This document shows, piece after piece, positions 38,001-44,895 of a DNA stretch of 64,000 bases. The DNA lies in assembly GCF_013304385.1 (NCBI RefSeq), contig NZ_JAAITU010000013.1, positions 22,120 through 86,119 of the forward strand, read 5' to 3'. The notes below the pieces were generated by a model, which saw only the letters and a program-made list of their open reading frames with translations, had not been told where the DNA came from and made no database searches. Source of the stretch: Blautia glucerasea. GTDB taxonomy: Bacteria > Bacillota > Clostridia > Lachnospirales > Lachnospiraceae. The translations under genes and the position numbers were made by a program. Within the stretch, counting starts at the first letter, position 1. Every line of letters starts with the position of its first letter.

Positions 38001-40110
38001 ATCTGTGGATGTTGGGGATCTTGCAATTAACACAGATACACAGCTTCAGCTAAAAGGCATGCTCACTGTAAGCAAAACAGCAACAGTGTCAGCTAATACT
38101 GCAATCACAGCAACCGCTGATGCTGATGCAGGCATCACCTTTACAGGTGGGAACACCATATTTGCAAATGCAGATGGTTCTTCTTATACACAGGAAGGCG
38201 GTGTATTAAAAGCAAGTGGTGCACCTGCTGCAACAGGAGACTTTGGTGACGGAACTATGGATATCACCCTGAAAGGTGTAACCACAACCGTAACGAACCT
38301 GTATGCAAATGACCTGACCATTCAGGGCGGCAGCGTGGCAGCTTCCACAGGCAGTATTGGAAGCAAGCCAGCACACGGCCAGGTGACTACAGTAACCCTG
38401 ACAGGTACTACAGTCACCGCATCAAAGATCGGTGCACTTGGAGCTTATGGAGATACCTTCACTAAAGTGACAGAGACAAACAGCAGCTTGTCCGGCACTC
38501 TTGTACAGGATCATTACAGGATCACCTATGATGTAAAGGGGACAGGATTTAATACAGACAAACTTGAAAAAGTACTCCGCACGGAACAGAATTATACGGA
38601 AGGTGGCGCTGTAGGCGCAATCACCATCACACCAGTTGATGGTGTACCTGGAAAACCGGAAAATGATAAGTCAAATATTTTTGCCGGCTGGTATATCAAC
38701 CAGAATGGAAAGCGTACTGCCCTTGTAAAAGAAGGGGAACCACTTCCGGCAGGACTTACTGACAGCACAACTCTTTTAGGAACAACCATTAACAAAGCGG
38801 ACACAAAGGATGTTTCTGATAATGCAGATGGCACAAAAACACTGACTGTACATGTATGGCTACTGGCAACAGGAACCACATCCATAAAAGAAGGCCGTGT
38901 ATTTGCAGACTTTACAGATGGGAAAGCATTTGTAAACATCCAGACCAATCAGGCTTGGACTACGCGTCTTACAAGCACAGGCACATCCATCCAGGGACGA
39001 GATTACATGGCATCATTCAGTTCGGCTCTTCCGGCAGGAACAAAGCTGACACTCACTGTTCCAAAGACAGCGGACAGTGCAGGACAGTATTACTACTACA
39101 CAGTTCCTGATGGCGGCATATCCAGCGTAAAGTTCTCACAGTTTACTGTGATGGGCGGAACCACAAAATTCCAGACCAAGGTTTACACTGACAATGCACC
39201 TGAACAGGAAGTATTCCTTCTGTCCGCAGACTTTGCCGGAACAAAGATTACGCAAAACAGCAGCAGAAACGTAACATTCACCCTGCTTCCAGACTCTGAA
39301 GGAACATCATCCATCAACATGGGAACAAAGGTAAGCTACAGCTACACCTCTGTAACACAAGGCACTGTAACAGCTAGGGTGGACAGTGCTGGCGGCCGGA
39401 CAACGATTAAGGCAAGTGTTAGTGTGTTGCCCGCTGATTCGGCAAACCTGACAGGACAGAACCTGTACCTGATGGCAGAACTGAAAACAGAAAGCGGAGG
39501 AGATGTATCCGTATCCTACAGGACAAAAGCCAAATGGAACCAACTGGAAGGCATATGGATCAGCAAAGACAAAGTGCTGTTCCCTGTATCAGAAGCCACA
39601 AGTAGTCAGACAGTGACCTTTACAGACCTGCCTGGCGGAACCTACACCATAAAATGGTGTCTTGTATACGGCAAGGACCCAAGAGGAAACATCGCAGGAA
39701 ACAAAGTCAGCAACACAGCAAGCATTACATACACCAACACCGTTCTCGCAGACCGGCCACTGCTGGATGTAGTACTGAATCCTAAAGTTGACTCCTACGT
39801 GATCCCACAAGGCACCCAGACGAAGCTTCAGTTCCACCTGGAAACATCCTGCAATCAAAGTGAGACAGACAAAGTAGTTTCAATCACTATTGAAAAGCAG
39901 GGTACACTGTGTAACTTTACACCTGTTGATAAAGACAGCACTGACTTTGTGGTATGGGAAGGTACACTTACCCATCAGGCAACTACATCTATAAGAGAGG
40001 ATGCTGTTACATTCACATCAGCTGTTGCAGCAGGAACCTACAGGATCTGCTTCTCCATGGATCCTGACTCAACAGAAGACAATGTATACTTTACATTTAT
40101 TGTAAAATAA
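26047..40110 (+). CDS. Giant secreted repeat protein, 4687 residues
   Basis: Probable adhesin or fibre-associated surface protein. The start is TTG 26047, chosen for the GAGGAGGG site 8-10 bases upstream; ATG 26068 is the alternative. A standard signal peptide (about 8-32, ending VVLA-DD) is followed by an acidic linker (33-125) with repeated EISGET units. InlB-type B-repeats ('GYxFxGW...LYAxW') appear near residues 460-495, 543-592, 2441-2482, 2668-2708 and 2922-2967, with looser copies near 3167 and 4212. Segments rich in 'xVSGGTVNA' turns near 1397-1475, 2058-2250 and 3632-4142 suggest beta-solenoid (right-handed helix) domains. The C-terminus (FTFIVK) has no LPxTG, no membrane tail, and no SLH or choline-binding repeats. 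It is last in the SipW/TasA operon and is followed by a strong terminator. Confidence 0.85.
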   Translation: MNRKDRKMNKLISILLAFAMIMQSVSGTVVLADDTQPEVLESTQVMDVEDTEEPEEVQLPQEEQPQETEGQDASAKEETDASASGETEISGETEISGKTPISQETQIAEEGQTEEIFTDHPMADPMPAAEEGLTEINLSTVSVEQVYLLTNAQFVSTSAGDILTGTGNGYRLTGSGQDAGTRTVYVGDNTYNGNPYSGQQDISVDLAGTGSELSVLQINPIAKGDGGFGSVRLSVSKSSRIGTLKLMENAQAVLTLSDVLEIGNMELAAGSSLTIQAGSYSFTVTGSTTGSGSIALFGSSLVFHDLDAGSITLDNAVMDASDCKVAATDHLIVNSSTVQNASLLGFEEDVTGAKTVSFTGSGNALHNIGAVGTTENGTANVSITGAETISNASDTNFICDYGITYLHDKAELTKEDTWPDTYRVKYTGTISGTGEMIGFHQASGTYVGTADQIQLPVYVQKGYTCKGWTCGEDSTVNTVLPAGYASNLTLNAKMEPASVTVSVDLGYIPDENSNDDYQTLNQVTTYENRVWGDVLALPAPYRFGYKFQGWKILPGDENSALIKDSYTVSLEDATESEDGTFSIALTAVWTADHFPIRFLISSNVDLTKLKVQTDDTTIYDSVSAFAQSNSYVIWDEANHLLQFDDFVYGEKLSDYLAGIGLSQLPILLDQREGAEKQEFAGWSTPSGAMLLEDMTFSAGSILDNKGEGESLAHYEAKIISTPILLTSLWGTGQYKLTVDVVDGWELLVNGQVQTPNGSEKTMTISVTTGSELVWRCSATNPLNFCRWTFTEGFLPEETTYDSGASYLTWKAVMPYRNIKASYTSDLSSLYVDLSVSKITFEEKVTMPNGRTVDGFWYTQVMTPSEYDGMKVNALSPAFQADASYAGHQDEYFYVWDYTDSFCITSKNKETQNQLTLVSAMTITLKDCKMIATDAYRDQAAGTKLGGIELENLSDDQGKSMSQTLANTDLTQYANVVLDTDKTNQYTVYLNLKGDNNVIADISTSGFHAEAKFGGTVYVQGIDTGNSKAVLGTIFGDFSCTIQKLDVTAYEKENPFRYLTYTSRVGSVNFNQSSIQAKDRTIFTYSMYMNVADSQLYVREARGYYYGINISGASYAHIYGDVLSNRHSMSVKGSSSVVIDGNVLTTNQDQYASGDINTSGYVIVKGTVYDASNTRFTNGTVICNTLIVGSYITTNGSARLVTNLITTNTYSNIRYDKETSRYYPSLNSSDSRIYSIAQANQNEDDYPFRVFSSSVATTRTYSFGGASTRIYLFGYYKTTAVGGVDYYNLSITSMDQENPVREYVLQCLDDNGDLRSQVSLDDTALQNGVKAASGYANNECVMLGNSTYIPGTNTPRFVAFSGAQVYAAGNLTFFNETTVSDGLIWCDGSFGTKSDLTVSGGQVTAKTVGNVYHLNTVYADGTRRWKKTLITGGTVNADEIGARASHGTKGSIQRSLVEITGGTIQGKTTQGTTTVQSDEYINYIYDNTDFPEASNRFASMPDNVRLAAQDTDGTTKSWLTDPISFKPPVAADGTTGSWQFGSLSGPETTGIDADGFLLPESTNINVSQKDQLLLYAAKDKYNLTKVYGTDLYTLTAKGDDAVFTSNTMTDISNLQQIEVKTASVSGGTEITLTVQSELYRTRTVVWYIDGNGQYHNALAGKNWQGNSITFDMPKGNTYIYVVDDVHALPLDLWVSSYSFDSNGFVTQLVDVDSSGKLTATDADKRFTYSGNYRIVQSNLKNDQIKDPDKAALTGVNAADMTGNRIRFASDFNNQTISDNQIILSRIYQKCQDDQFGVLVEGSSDGSQGGNVKLQLDGKIALFRFKLKDPSSLTLAGMNGTGKDVLYFNRAQTNSPSDYLINAGTIAGKPGNLTLEDLKLNYKSGYGGYLLYGTQKGGSLTTKDCTFYSKAWGDSTGFARKVEDIKIQGSNIDITTGYSYTTELFSGCGNVTVSDNSKIQWKSIGSESTGGYPFDYGISGTLTVDDSEIVTNFEPSADTRTHTINDYETSKAKEVILKNGAKYTADSRLWFTKVQVLTNAVLTVKSFGSEESYFFSKDILVDGGTVKADYVVVSGFYSPQSSGSSYCASTKAVLDQRISKQTNVINGNDFPGLVIKSGTVNARKFAGGDWNGKVTVSGGTLNTAAVGTSGYLYGFIQQLPANKLDYVYKYPIYDYSNYQQSSAVTINGGTVNIEDGGYLGGANTTVQFSGGQVNLGENAVLGMNQSQTKALSDYYSAKGDSIRNHVPASKLQIAGGSVAMADAAATGSICAPYGQIQISGNDTSIKTAKISADYGTVEIKEAKNAFDNPYQGNEPSRYKSSYIGVWVTDSLSAQNLTITEGAQVYAPNAYAQITDGQGRLRVQEAGLYSAAYGEKGISRAEDDKQYNDRSGAKDQTVFGTHLVSITYVLNPQGILLDADEKLVNNENPENYTSTATDQQLPLKDGFCEGYYFRGWYNNPECTGSPSTQVNTTVANDFTLYAKWEKVKVKFQLRMDESSAAGYYNEAEFAGNSHWQKAEDGNSYVSSEMAYVTYGDRILTASGVNLINYSTNTLGVTEVKIQEDGYTGDKSISAISTVTKALAEYYKTKDTNGDGTAVIILHVHLVQKRYATVIFDLNQKNGRPVDASFTTGVSAIRENVGVDKTLGTIPAFTDASVTQGNSEGLVQAASKGYTFFGWNTDKDATKDSAEGWVNKDSIFTANTTIYAIWQVNTYKVQFLAGEGSWVTAGQQAPSAGQPPITSLECYWVYDTPVTEANSFWYQDAQGNRYMTELPYAWKEGSTFDNENGWFYSYKENGTTVKEKISSAQALSALLIRTLDVTLGSPDGTPDQIALSVTAEYTPVNVTYDLNGGHWTDNTQASTQNPAYGAPLAGYHTEAADNTTQVLESTTGENGITYRVLGTTAAYYNTNKQYAAADYRTLLSRKGYTFLGWYTSLEDAAKAEANPSKVSSVGTTPRFTDVNLYAAWKANTYQVDLYSKDTSKTYHYTYFNRVNPVTRISVTVGQTIDSSIWPSRDGNWYAYNSSTTGTPEENAKRFFLGGTFAALDPGTTDQAIAAGYKTYQNYAEAVTAISNSGTLYQAGSSLFFLPEDDAYSKDIAANYGSSYSVPDYPDGSTISMYAVYRERSLVFVERYIDPAGQEQQTIKYSGPWNVWSDYPTKYGTAGNSQVTKQGYSLVGWYVNGPTTTAEIYPSTKEEYDAKSESFKQVAKQLGTYDIMVYTVYAAQVNRNVTMNSKTDPVTSDLTVDSYTLPASMQNGRVTMSLTMGSAALQLVSKEVMEAHAYDRTWTTDGKQYSAENTAALLVTLSKGTDTKTLDLSKAVNGTLDFEKEIEAGWQVTLTLYHSKVISADHTYIFDLKMNFASSGSGENTLKDQFINNHVSVRLQPTIYTVNYSVQLPEKAGLLTIGSWGDFTQPDDTDAVEVTRQVKQAYGSDLISNLIQIEGYKPASDLWIYGNGTTAYKKADMQVSAANNGQIDVALSYQAKTWRLTADADTLKYWTITYGDGVGSNAMTELTSAGADVKYHSDIHFTPKGTGYDFAPEFVTITRTPDGQGSLQYKLPDYAQKAADGSSYGVQMNAAALDATYVTVMTMYLEEGTITLAPDKYTQERAEGTVTKTWPGTYVVLQNRQNSGANATANRLIIDGNLEGREIALGNLNISSNNSVELKTNTKAALTLDYDGQASALTGKNILVPGGSVVQLKGSSTAHGTITLTPGVGDAAIGGTAAQPANGRIALTDLDISLNMPAGSSASGIGAASDGTGAGNISITDCTMKVKEGSDTDVYSGAWIGGKDVHMVDLKNVTLSKIETTHMAGPSITKGKHVTIDSCKLGSADSSLTDPVYGEDILTITNSEIYLNLQDNISGKEISAPVGSSSTGSVTVTDSKVKAICTGHGINGISDLYTGILYIKDAVSDVNVDGTQILEMTNGSVTIDGNSYTQAENSHAADNARKDYLLIQEGTKTAAPDLTVSQITSTLEVRTPKNTANTSVDVGDLAINTDTQLQLKGMLTVSKTATVSANTAITATADADAGITFTGGNTIFANADGSSYTQEGGVLKASGAPAATGDFGDGTMDITLKGVTTTVTNLYANDLTIQGGSVAASTGSIGSKPAHGQVTTVTLTGTTVTASKIGALGAYGDTFTKVTETNSSLSGTLVQDHYRITYDVKGTGFNTDKLEKVLRTEQNYTEGGAVGAITITPVDGVPGKPENDKSNIFAGWYINQNGKRTALVKEGEPLPAGLTDSTTLLGTTINKADTKDVSDNADGTKTLTVHVWLLATGTTSIKEGRVFADFTDGKAFVNIQTNQAWTTRLTSTGTSIQGRDYMASFSSALPAGTKLTLTVPKTADSAGQYYYYTVPDGGISSVKFSQFTVMGGTTKFQTKVYTDNAPEQEVFLLSADFAGTKITQNSSRNVTFTLLPDSEGTSSINMGTKVSYSYTSVTQGTVTARVDSAGGRTTIKASVSVLPADSANLTGQNLYLMAELKTESGGDVSVSYRTKAKWNQLEGIWISKDKVLFPVSEATSSQTVTFTDLPGGTYTIKWCLVYGKDPRGNIAGNKVSNTASITYTNTVLADRPLLDVVLNPKVDSYVIPQGTQTKLQFHLETSCNQSETDKVVSITIEKQGTLCNFTPVDKDSTDFVVWEGTLTHQATTSIREDAVTFTSAVAAGTYRICFSMDPDSTEDNVYFTFIVK

Positions 40111-40131
40111 GATTTTGATGTTAAAACACCA

Positions 40132-40187
40132 AACGAAATGCCGCACAGCTAGACGTATACAGCTGTGCGGCGTTTTCGTCCCCTTTT
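40132..40187 (+). terminator. Terminator of the SipW/TasA/giant-protein operon
   Basis: Stem ACGAAATGCCGCACAGCT against AGCTGTGCGGCGTTTTCGT with a short loop, followed by CCCCTTTTT. Confidence 0.85.
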
Positions 40188-40229
40188 TACTGCAATCCGA
40201 ATGCCACACCCACCCAGGAAAATTTCAGG

Positions 40230-40258
40230 TTGTTTTTTGCCCCCAAAATTGGTATGAT
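40230..40258 (+). promoter_or_regulatory. Promoter of the DUF512-der-plsY-gpsA operon
   Basis: TTGTTT at 40230-40235, 17-bp spacer, TATGAT at 40253-40258. The leader also contains a small hairpin GCCACCCA/TGGTGGGC near 40275-40298. Confidence 0.65.
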
Positions 40259-40356
40259 ATATCAGATGTAACATGCCACCCACCTGCAAGTGGTGGGCAA
40301 CAAATCATTATCAGTGACGGCAATTGATTCCGGAACTGGTATAAACGGAGTTAATA

Positions 40357-41742
40357 ATGAAAAAAAAGAAAAGACATGTGATCTCCCGTATACTTCCCGG
40401 CAGCATTGCCCAGGAATTGGAGCTGGCTCCGGGAGACATCCTGTTATCGGTTAATGGACAGCAGGTAGAAGACGTATTTGATTATCGATATCTGATGAAT
40501 GAAGAATACGTAGTCCTTCAGGTAGAAAAAGCAGACGGAGAGATCTGGGAACTAGAAGTAGAGAAAGAATATGAAGAAGATCTGGGAGTGGAATTTGAAA
40601 ACGGTCTGATGGATGATTACAGATCCTGTTCCAATCACTGCGTCTTCTGTTTTATTGATCAGATGCCCCCAGGCATGAGGGAAACACTGTATTTTAAAGA
40701 TGATGACTCCAGATTGTCTTTTCTCCAGGGAAACTATGTGACCCTTACCAATATGAGCGACCATGACATTGACAGGATCATCCAGTATCATCTGGAGCCT
40801 ATCAATATATCCTTTCAAACCATGAACCCAGAGCTTCGCTGCAAGATGCTCCATAACCGTTTTGCAGGAGACGCACTAAAGAAAGTAAAGCGGCTGTATG
40901 AGGCAGGGATCACCATGAACGGCCAGATCGTACTTTGCAAAGGCCTTAATGACGGTGCAGAATTGGAATATAGCTTAGCCAGGCTGGCAGAATATGCCCC
41001 GATACTGCAAAGCGTTTCTGTTGTACCGGTAGGACTTACCAAATACAGGGAAGGACTTTATCCCCTGGAACTGTTCGGCAAAAAGGAAGCGCTGGAAACC
41101 CTTACGATCATTGAAAAATGGCAGAAGAAGATGAAAGAACAGTATGACATTCATTTTGTCCATGCTTCTGACGAATGGTACATCCTGGCAGAAAGAGAGC
41201 TTCCAAATGAGGATTCCTATGATGGATACCTTCAGCTGGAGAACGGTGTAGGCATGATACGACTTCTGGATACGGAAGTACGTCAGGCATTAGGCCAGCT
41301 TTCCGGTGATGACCGGAAGGTTACGGGTACAGTTGCAACCGGTGCTCTTGCAGCGCCTTTTATTGCCGGATATGCAGACCTTGTACGGCAGCAATATCCG
41401 GGAGTACAGATCCAGGTACGAAAGATCACCAATGAATTTTTCGGGGAGAAGATCACCGTATCCGGTTTGATCACCGGACAGGATCTGCTTAAGCAGCTTA
41501 AGGATGTGGAGCTTGGAGAAAAGCTATTGCTTCCATGCAGTATGCTTAGAAGTGAGACAGACGTTTTTCTGGATGATATGACTGTGGAGCAGTTGTCCCA
41601 AAGCTTACAGGTAGAGATCGTAATTGTTGATGAAGGAGGGGCAGAACTTGTATCTGCAATGATCCAACCCCCTGACCATAAAAAACGTAGAAGGAGACAG
41701 ATGTATGAGCAAACCGGTAGTTGCAATAGTGGGAAGGCCTAA
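40357..41742 (+). CDS. DUF512 family protein: PDZ plus radical-SAM-like Fe-S domain
   Basis: Unknown biochemical function, conserved in clostridia next to der. Residues 8-70 form a PDZ-like domain ([23 protein letters not shown]). A CX3CX2C cluster (Cys91, Cys95, Cys98 in CSNHCVFC) is the radical-SAM signature, followed by [18 protein letters not shown]. The DUF512 domain fills the C-terminal half ([15 protein letters not shown]). The last 38 bases overlap the start of der in another frame, so the extreme C-terminus (QMYEQTGSC...) is constrained by der's sequence. Confidence 0.87.
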   Translation: MKKKKRHVISRILPGSIAQELELAPGDILLSVNGQQVEDVFDYRYLMNEEYVVLQVEKADGEIWELEVEKEYEEDLGVEFENGLMDDYRSCSNHCVFCFIDQMPPGMRETLYFKDDDSRLSFLQGNYVTLTNMSDHDIDRIIQYHLEPINISFQTMNPELRCKMLHNRFAGDALKKVKRLYEAGITMNGQIVLCKGLNDGAELEYSLARLAEYAPILQSVSVVPVGLTKYREGLYPLELFGKKEALETLTIIEKWQKKMKEQYDIHFVHASDEWYILAERELPNEDSYDGYLQLENGVGMIRLLDTEVRQALGQLSGDDRKVTGTVATGALAAPFIAGYADLVRQQYPGVQIQVRKITNEFFGEKITVSGLITGQDLLKQLKDVELGEKLLLPCSMLRSETDVFLDDMTVEQLSQSLQVEIVIVDEGGAELVSAMIQPPDHKKRRRRQMYEQTGSCNSGKA

Positions 41743-43030
41743 TGTAGGCAAATCCACACTTTTTAATGTACTTGCCGGGGGCAGGATTTCCATTGTACAG
41801 GATACCCCCGGTGTAACACGAGACAGGATCTACGCAGATGTTACCTGGCTGGACAGGACATTTACCATGATCGATACAGGTGGTATAGAGCCTGACAGCA
41901 GTGACCTGATCCTTGCACAGATGCGTGAGCAGGCTCAGATCGCCATTGATACGGCAGATGTGATCATTTTTATAACAGATGTACGTCAGGGACTGGTGGA
42001 TGCGGATGCAAAGGTGGCAGATATGCTGCGCCGGAGTCACAAGCCGGTAGTCCTTGTGGTAAATAAGGTAGACAGCTTCCAGAAGTACATGATGGATGTT
42101 TACGAGTTTTACAATCTGGGTATCGGAGAGCCATTTGCCATTTCAGCAGCTAACCGCCAGGGGCTGGGAGATATGCTGGATGAGGTGGTGAAGCATTTCC
42201 CAGAAGACAGCACAGATGGTGAGGATGATGATATCCCCAAGATCGCCATTGTAGGCAAGCCTAATGTAGGCAAATCTTCTTTAGTGAACAAGCTTCTTGG
42301 AGAAGACCGTGTGATCGTATCGGATATTGCAGGTACCACCAGGGATGCAGTGGATACAAAAGTTACCTGGGAAGGCAGGGATTATGTATTTATTGATACG
42401 GCAGGCCTTCGGCGAAAGAAGAATATCAAAGAGGAGATCGAGCGCTACAGCGTGATCCGTACAGTTACAGCTGTAGAGCGGGCAGATGTGGTAGTTGTGA
42501 TGATCGATGCTTCCGAAGGGGTGACAGAGCAGGATGCCAAGATCGCAGGTGTTGCCCATGAAAACGGCAAAGGCGTGATCATTGCAGTGAATAAATGGGA
42601 TGCTATTGTAAAGGATGACAAGACTATTTACAAGCATACCAACAAGATCCGTGAGGTGCTTTCCTTTATGCCTTATGCAGAGATCGTTTTTATTTCTGCA
42701 AAGACAGGACTTCGTATTTCCAGACTGTTTGAAACACTGGATGCAGTGATCGAGAATCAGAATATGCGTATCCAGACAGGTGTGCTTAATGAGATCCTGT
42801 CAGAGGCAGTGGCTATGCAGCAGCCGCCTTCGGACAGGGGCCGCAGGCTGAAGATCTTTTACATGACTCAGGTGGCAGTAAAACCGCCTACATTTGTGAT
42901 TTTTGTAAACGACAAAGAACTGATGCATTTTTCATACACCAGGTACATTGAAAATAAAATCCGGGATGCATTTGATTTTGGCGGGACTCCGCTGAAATTT
43001 ATTGTACGGGAACGGGGAGAAAAGGAATAA
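41705..43030 (+). CDS. der: Ribosome biogenesis GTPase Der (EngA)
   Basis: Double GTPase required for 50S assembly. The first G domain has GRPNVGKST at 10-18 and the second GKPNVGKSS at about 182-190; each is followed by its own TT/DTAG/NKxD set (NKVD, NKWD). The C-terminal KH-like domain is present, for the expected 441 residues. AAGGAG lies 8 bases before ATG 41705, inside the end of the DUF512 gene. plsY begins 5 bases after the stop. Confidence 0.97.
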   Translation: MSKPVVAIVGRPNVGKSTLFNVLAGGRISIVQDTPGVTRDRIYADVTWLDRTFTMIDTGGIEPDSSDLILAQMREQAQIAIDTADVIIFITDVRQGLVDADAKVADMLRRSHKPVVLVVNKVDSFQKYMMDVYEFYNLGIGEPFAISAANRQGLGDMLDEVVKHFPEDSTDGEDDDIPKIAIVGKPNVGKSSLVNKLLGEDRVIVSDIAGTTRDAVDTKVTWEGRDYVFIDTAGLRRKKNIKEEIERYSVIRTVTAVERADVVVVMIDASEGVTEQDAKIAGVAHENGKGVIIAVNKWDAIVKDDKTIYKHTNKIREVLSFMPYAEIVFISAKTGLRISRLFETLDAVIENQNMRIQTGVLNEILSEAVAMQQPPSDRGRRLKIFYMTQVAVKPPTFVIFVNDKELMHFSYTRYIENKIRDAFDFGGTPLKFIVRERGEKE

Positions 43031-43035
43031 AGATT

Positions 43036-43686
43036 ATGGAACGATTAATTTGTCTGGGGATCGGCTATATATTCGGCATGTTTCAGACCGGCTACCTGGT
43101 AGGAAAATCCCATCATATTGATATTCGCCAGTGCGGCAGCGGCAATGCTGGCACCACCAATGCCCTGCGTACACTGGGCAAAAAGGCTGGAGCCATCACT
43201 TTGCTGGGAGATATGTTTAAGTGTGTGCTGGCTATCCTTCTGGTAGATCATCTGTTTAAGAACAATTATCAGGATATACTTCCTCTGTTGGGAATGTACA
43301 CAGCAGCAGGCTGTGTGCTTGGCCACAATTTTCCATTTTATCTTCATTTTAAAGGAGGGAAGGGAGTAGCTGCTTCTGCAGGGATGCTTCTTGCCCTTGA
43401 CTGGAAGGTATTCCTGATCGCAGCTGGCGTTTTTCTTATCTTGTTCTTTACGATTCATTATGTCTCTGTAGGCTCTATCAGTGCCTATGTAACTGCATTG
43501 ATCTGTTTTGTGGTATTTGGAGCAATGGGATGTTATGGCATGGATTTACCCCATACTGTGGAGATGGATGTGGTAATGGGACTGATGACCGTGCTGGCTG
43601 TATACCGACACAGATCCAACATATCCAGACTTCTTTCCGGCAAAGAAAGCAAGGTTTATCTTGGAAAAGCCGGTAAGAGAGAATAA
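43036..43686 (+). CDS. plsY: Acyl-phosphate:glycerol-3-phosphate acyltransferase
   Basis: Integral membrane enzyme making lysophosphatidate from acyl-phosphate, the first acylation in phospholipid synthesis. Signatures are SGNAGTTNALRTLGKKAG, GHNFPFYLHFKGGKGVAASAG and a later YRHRSNISRLLSGKE. The 216 residues carry about five membrane segments. It sits between der and gpsA, and gpsA supplies its glycerol 3-phosphate substrate. Confidence 0.96.
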   Translation: MERLICLGIGYIFGMFQTGYLVGKSHHIDIRQCGSGNAGTTNALRTLGKKAGAITLLGDMFKCVLAILLVDHLFKNNYQDILPLLGMYTAAGCVLGHNFPFYLHFKGGKGVAASAGMLLALDWKVFLIAAGVFLILFFTIHYVSVGSISAYVTALICFVVFGAMGCYGMDLPHTVEMDVVMGLMTVLAVYRHRSNISRLLSGKESKVYLGKAGKRE

Positions 43687-43745
43687 AGAATAAACAATGT
43701 TTATTTTGATTAAAATTTGGTTAGAAAATAAATGAGGTGAATGCT

Positions 43746-44759
43746 ATGGCAAAAATCAGTGTAATGGGCGCAGGCAGCTGGGGAACTGCTCTCGCAATCC
43801 TTCTGAACAATAACGGACATCAGGTGATCCTGTGGTCTGCGCTTGGGGATGAGGTTGCCCTTCTTTGCGAAAAAAGAGAAAATCCTGCAAAGCTTCCCGG
43901 TGTGAAGATCCCGGAAGGAATACTGATCACAAAGGATGAAAAACTGGCAATGGATCAGCCGGATGTGGTGATCCTTGCAGTTCCTTCACCGTTTACAAGA
44001 AGCACATCCAAACGTCTGGCTCCCTATGTGCGTCAGGGACAGATCATTGTGAATGTTGCCAAAGGGGTGGAAGAGAAAACACTTATGACTTTAAGTGAAA
44101 TCATTGAGCAGGAGATCCCATGTGCAGATGTATGTGTGCTGTCAGGGCCTAGCCATGCAGAAGAGGTGAGCCGCGGTCTTCCCACCACCTGTGTGGTCAG
44201 CTCCCATAAAAGGGCGACGGCAGAGTATCTGCAGGAGATCTTTATGAGCCCTGTGTTCCGTGTGTATACCACACCGGATATTCTGGGTGTAGAGCTTGGC
44301 GGCGCTTTGAAAAATGTGATCGCTCTTGCAGCAGGTACTGCAGATGGCCTTGGTTATGGTGACAATACAAAGGCTGCTCTCATTACAAGAGGGATTGCTG
44401 AGATCGGACGTCTGGGCGTAAGGATGGGTGCAAAGGCAGAAACCTTTGCCGGCCTTTCCGGGATCGGCGATCTGATCGTTACCTGTGCCAGTGTGCACAG
44501 CCGTAACCGTAAAGCCGGTTATCTGATGGGCAAGGGCTACACTATGAAACAGGCTATGGACGAAGTGAAGATGGTGGTAGAGGGTGTGTATTCTGCCAAG
44601 GCAGCCAAAGAACTTGCAGAAAAGTATGAAGTGGAAATGCCTATTGTAGATGAGGTGAATAAGATCCTTTTTGAAGATAAGCCGGCAGCAGATGCAGTGA
44701 TCGATCTGATGCTCCGTGATAAAAAGGTAGAGATTTCCTCTCTGCCCTGGGATGAATAA
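43746..44759 (+). CDS. gpsA: NAD(P)-dependent glycerol-3-phosphate dehydrogenase
   Basis: Reduces dihydroxyacetone phosphate to glycerol 3-phosphate for PlsY. The Rossmann motif GAGSWGTALAI is at 8-18; SGPSHAEEV and GGALKNVIALAAG (with the catalytic Lys) follow. ATG 43746 is chosen because GAGGTGA ends 5 bases upstream; an in-frame GTG at 43737 lies within that site. The protein is 337 residues, typical for GpsA. Confidence 0.95.
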   Translation: MAKISVMGAGSWGTALAILLNNNGHQVILWSALGDEVALLCEKRENPAKLPGVKIPEGILITKDEKLAMDQPDVVILAVPSPFTRSTSKRLAPYVRQGQIIVNVAKGVEEKTLMTLSEIIEQEIPCADVCVLSGPSHAEEVSRGLPTTCVVSSHKRATAEYLQEIFMSPVFRVYTTPDILGVELGGALKNVIALAAGTADGLGYGDNTKAALITRGIAEIGRLGVRMGAKAETFAGLSGIGDLIVTCASVHSRNRKAGYLMGKGYTMKQAMDEVKMVVEGVYSAKAAKELAEKYEVEMPIVDEVNKILFEDKPAADAVIDLMLRDKKVEISSLPWDE

Positions 44760-44801
44760 AGACTGAACCAGAAGTGATATTTAATGTTTGATCATTATAA
44801 A

Positions 44802-44882
44802 AACTGCTGTTTCCTGCGACAGTATAAGGTACTGGATAAAAGGCCTTATACCAGCTACTGGAAACAGCAGTTCTTTTGTTTT
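44802..44882. terminator. Bidirectional terminator between gpsA and the aldo/keto reductase gene
   Basis: Outer stem AACTGCTGTTTCC/GGAAACAGCAGTT plus inner GTATAAGG/CCTTATAC, followed by TTTTG-rich sequence on the plus strand. Confidence 0.8.
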
Positions 44883-44895
44883 AGGTTCTTTTGTT

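Noticed and set aside
39990..40110. A sortase LPxTG anchor at the end of the giant protein
   Set aside because: The last 40 residues contain no LPxTG-like motif, hydrophobic stretch or basic tail.
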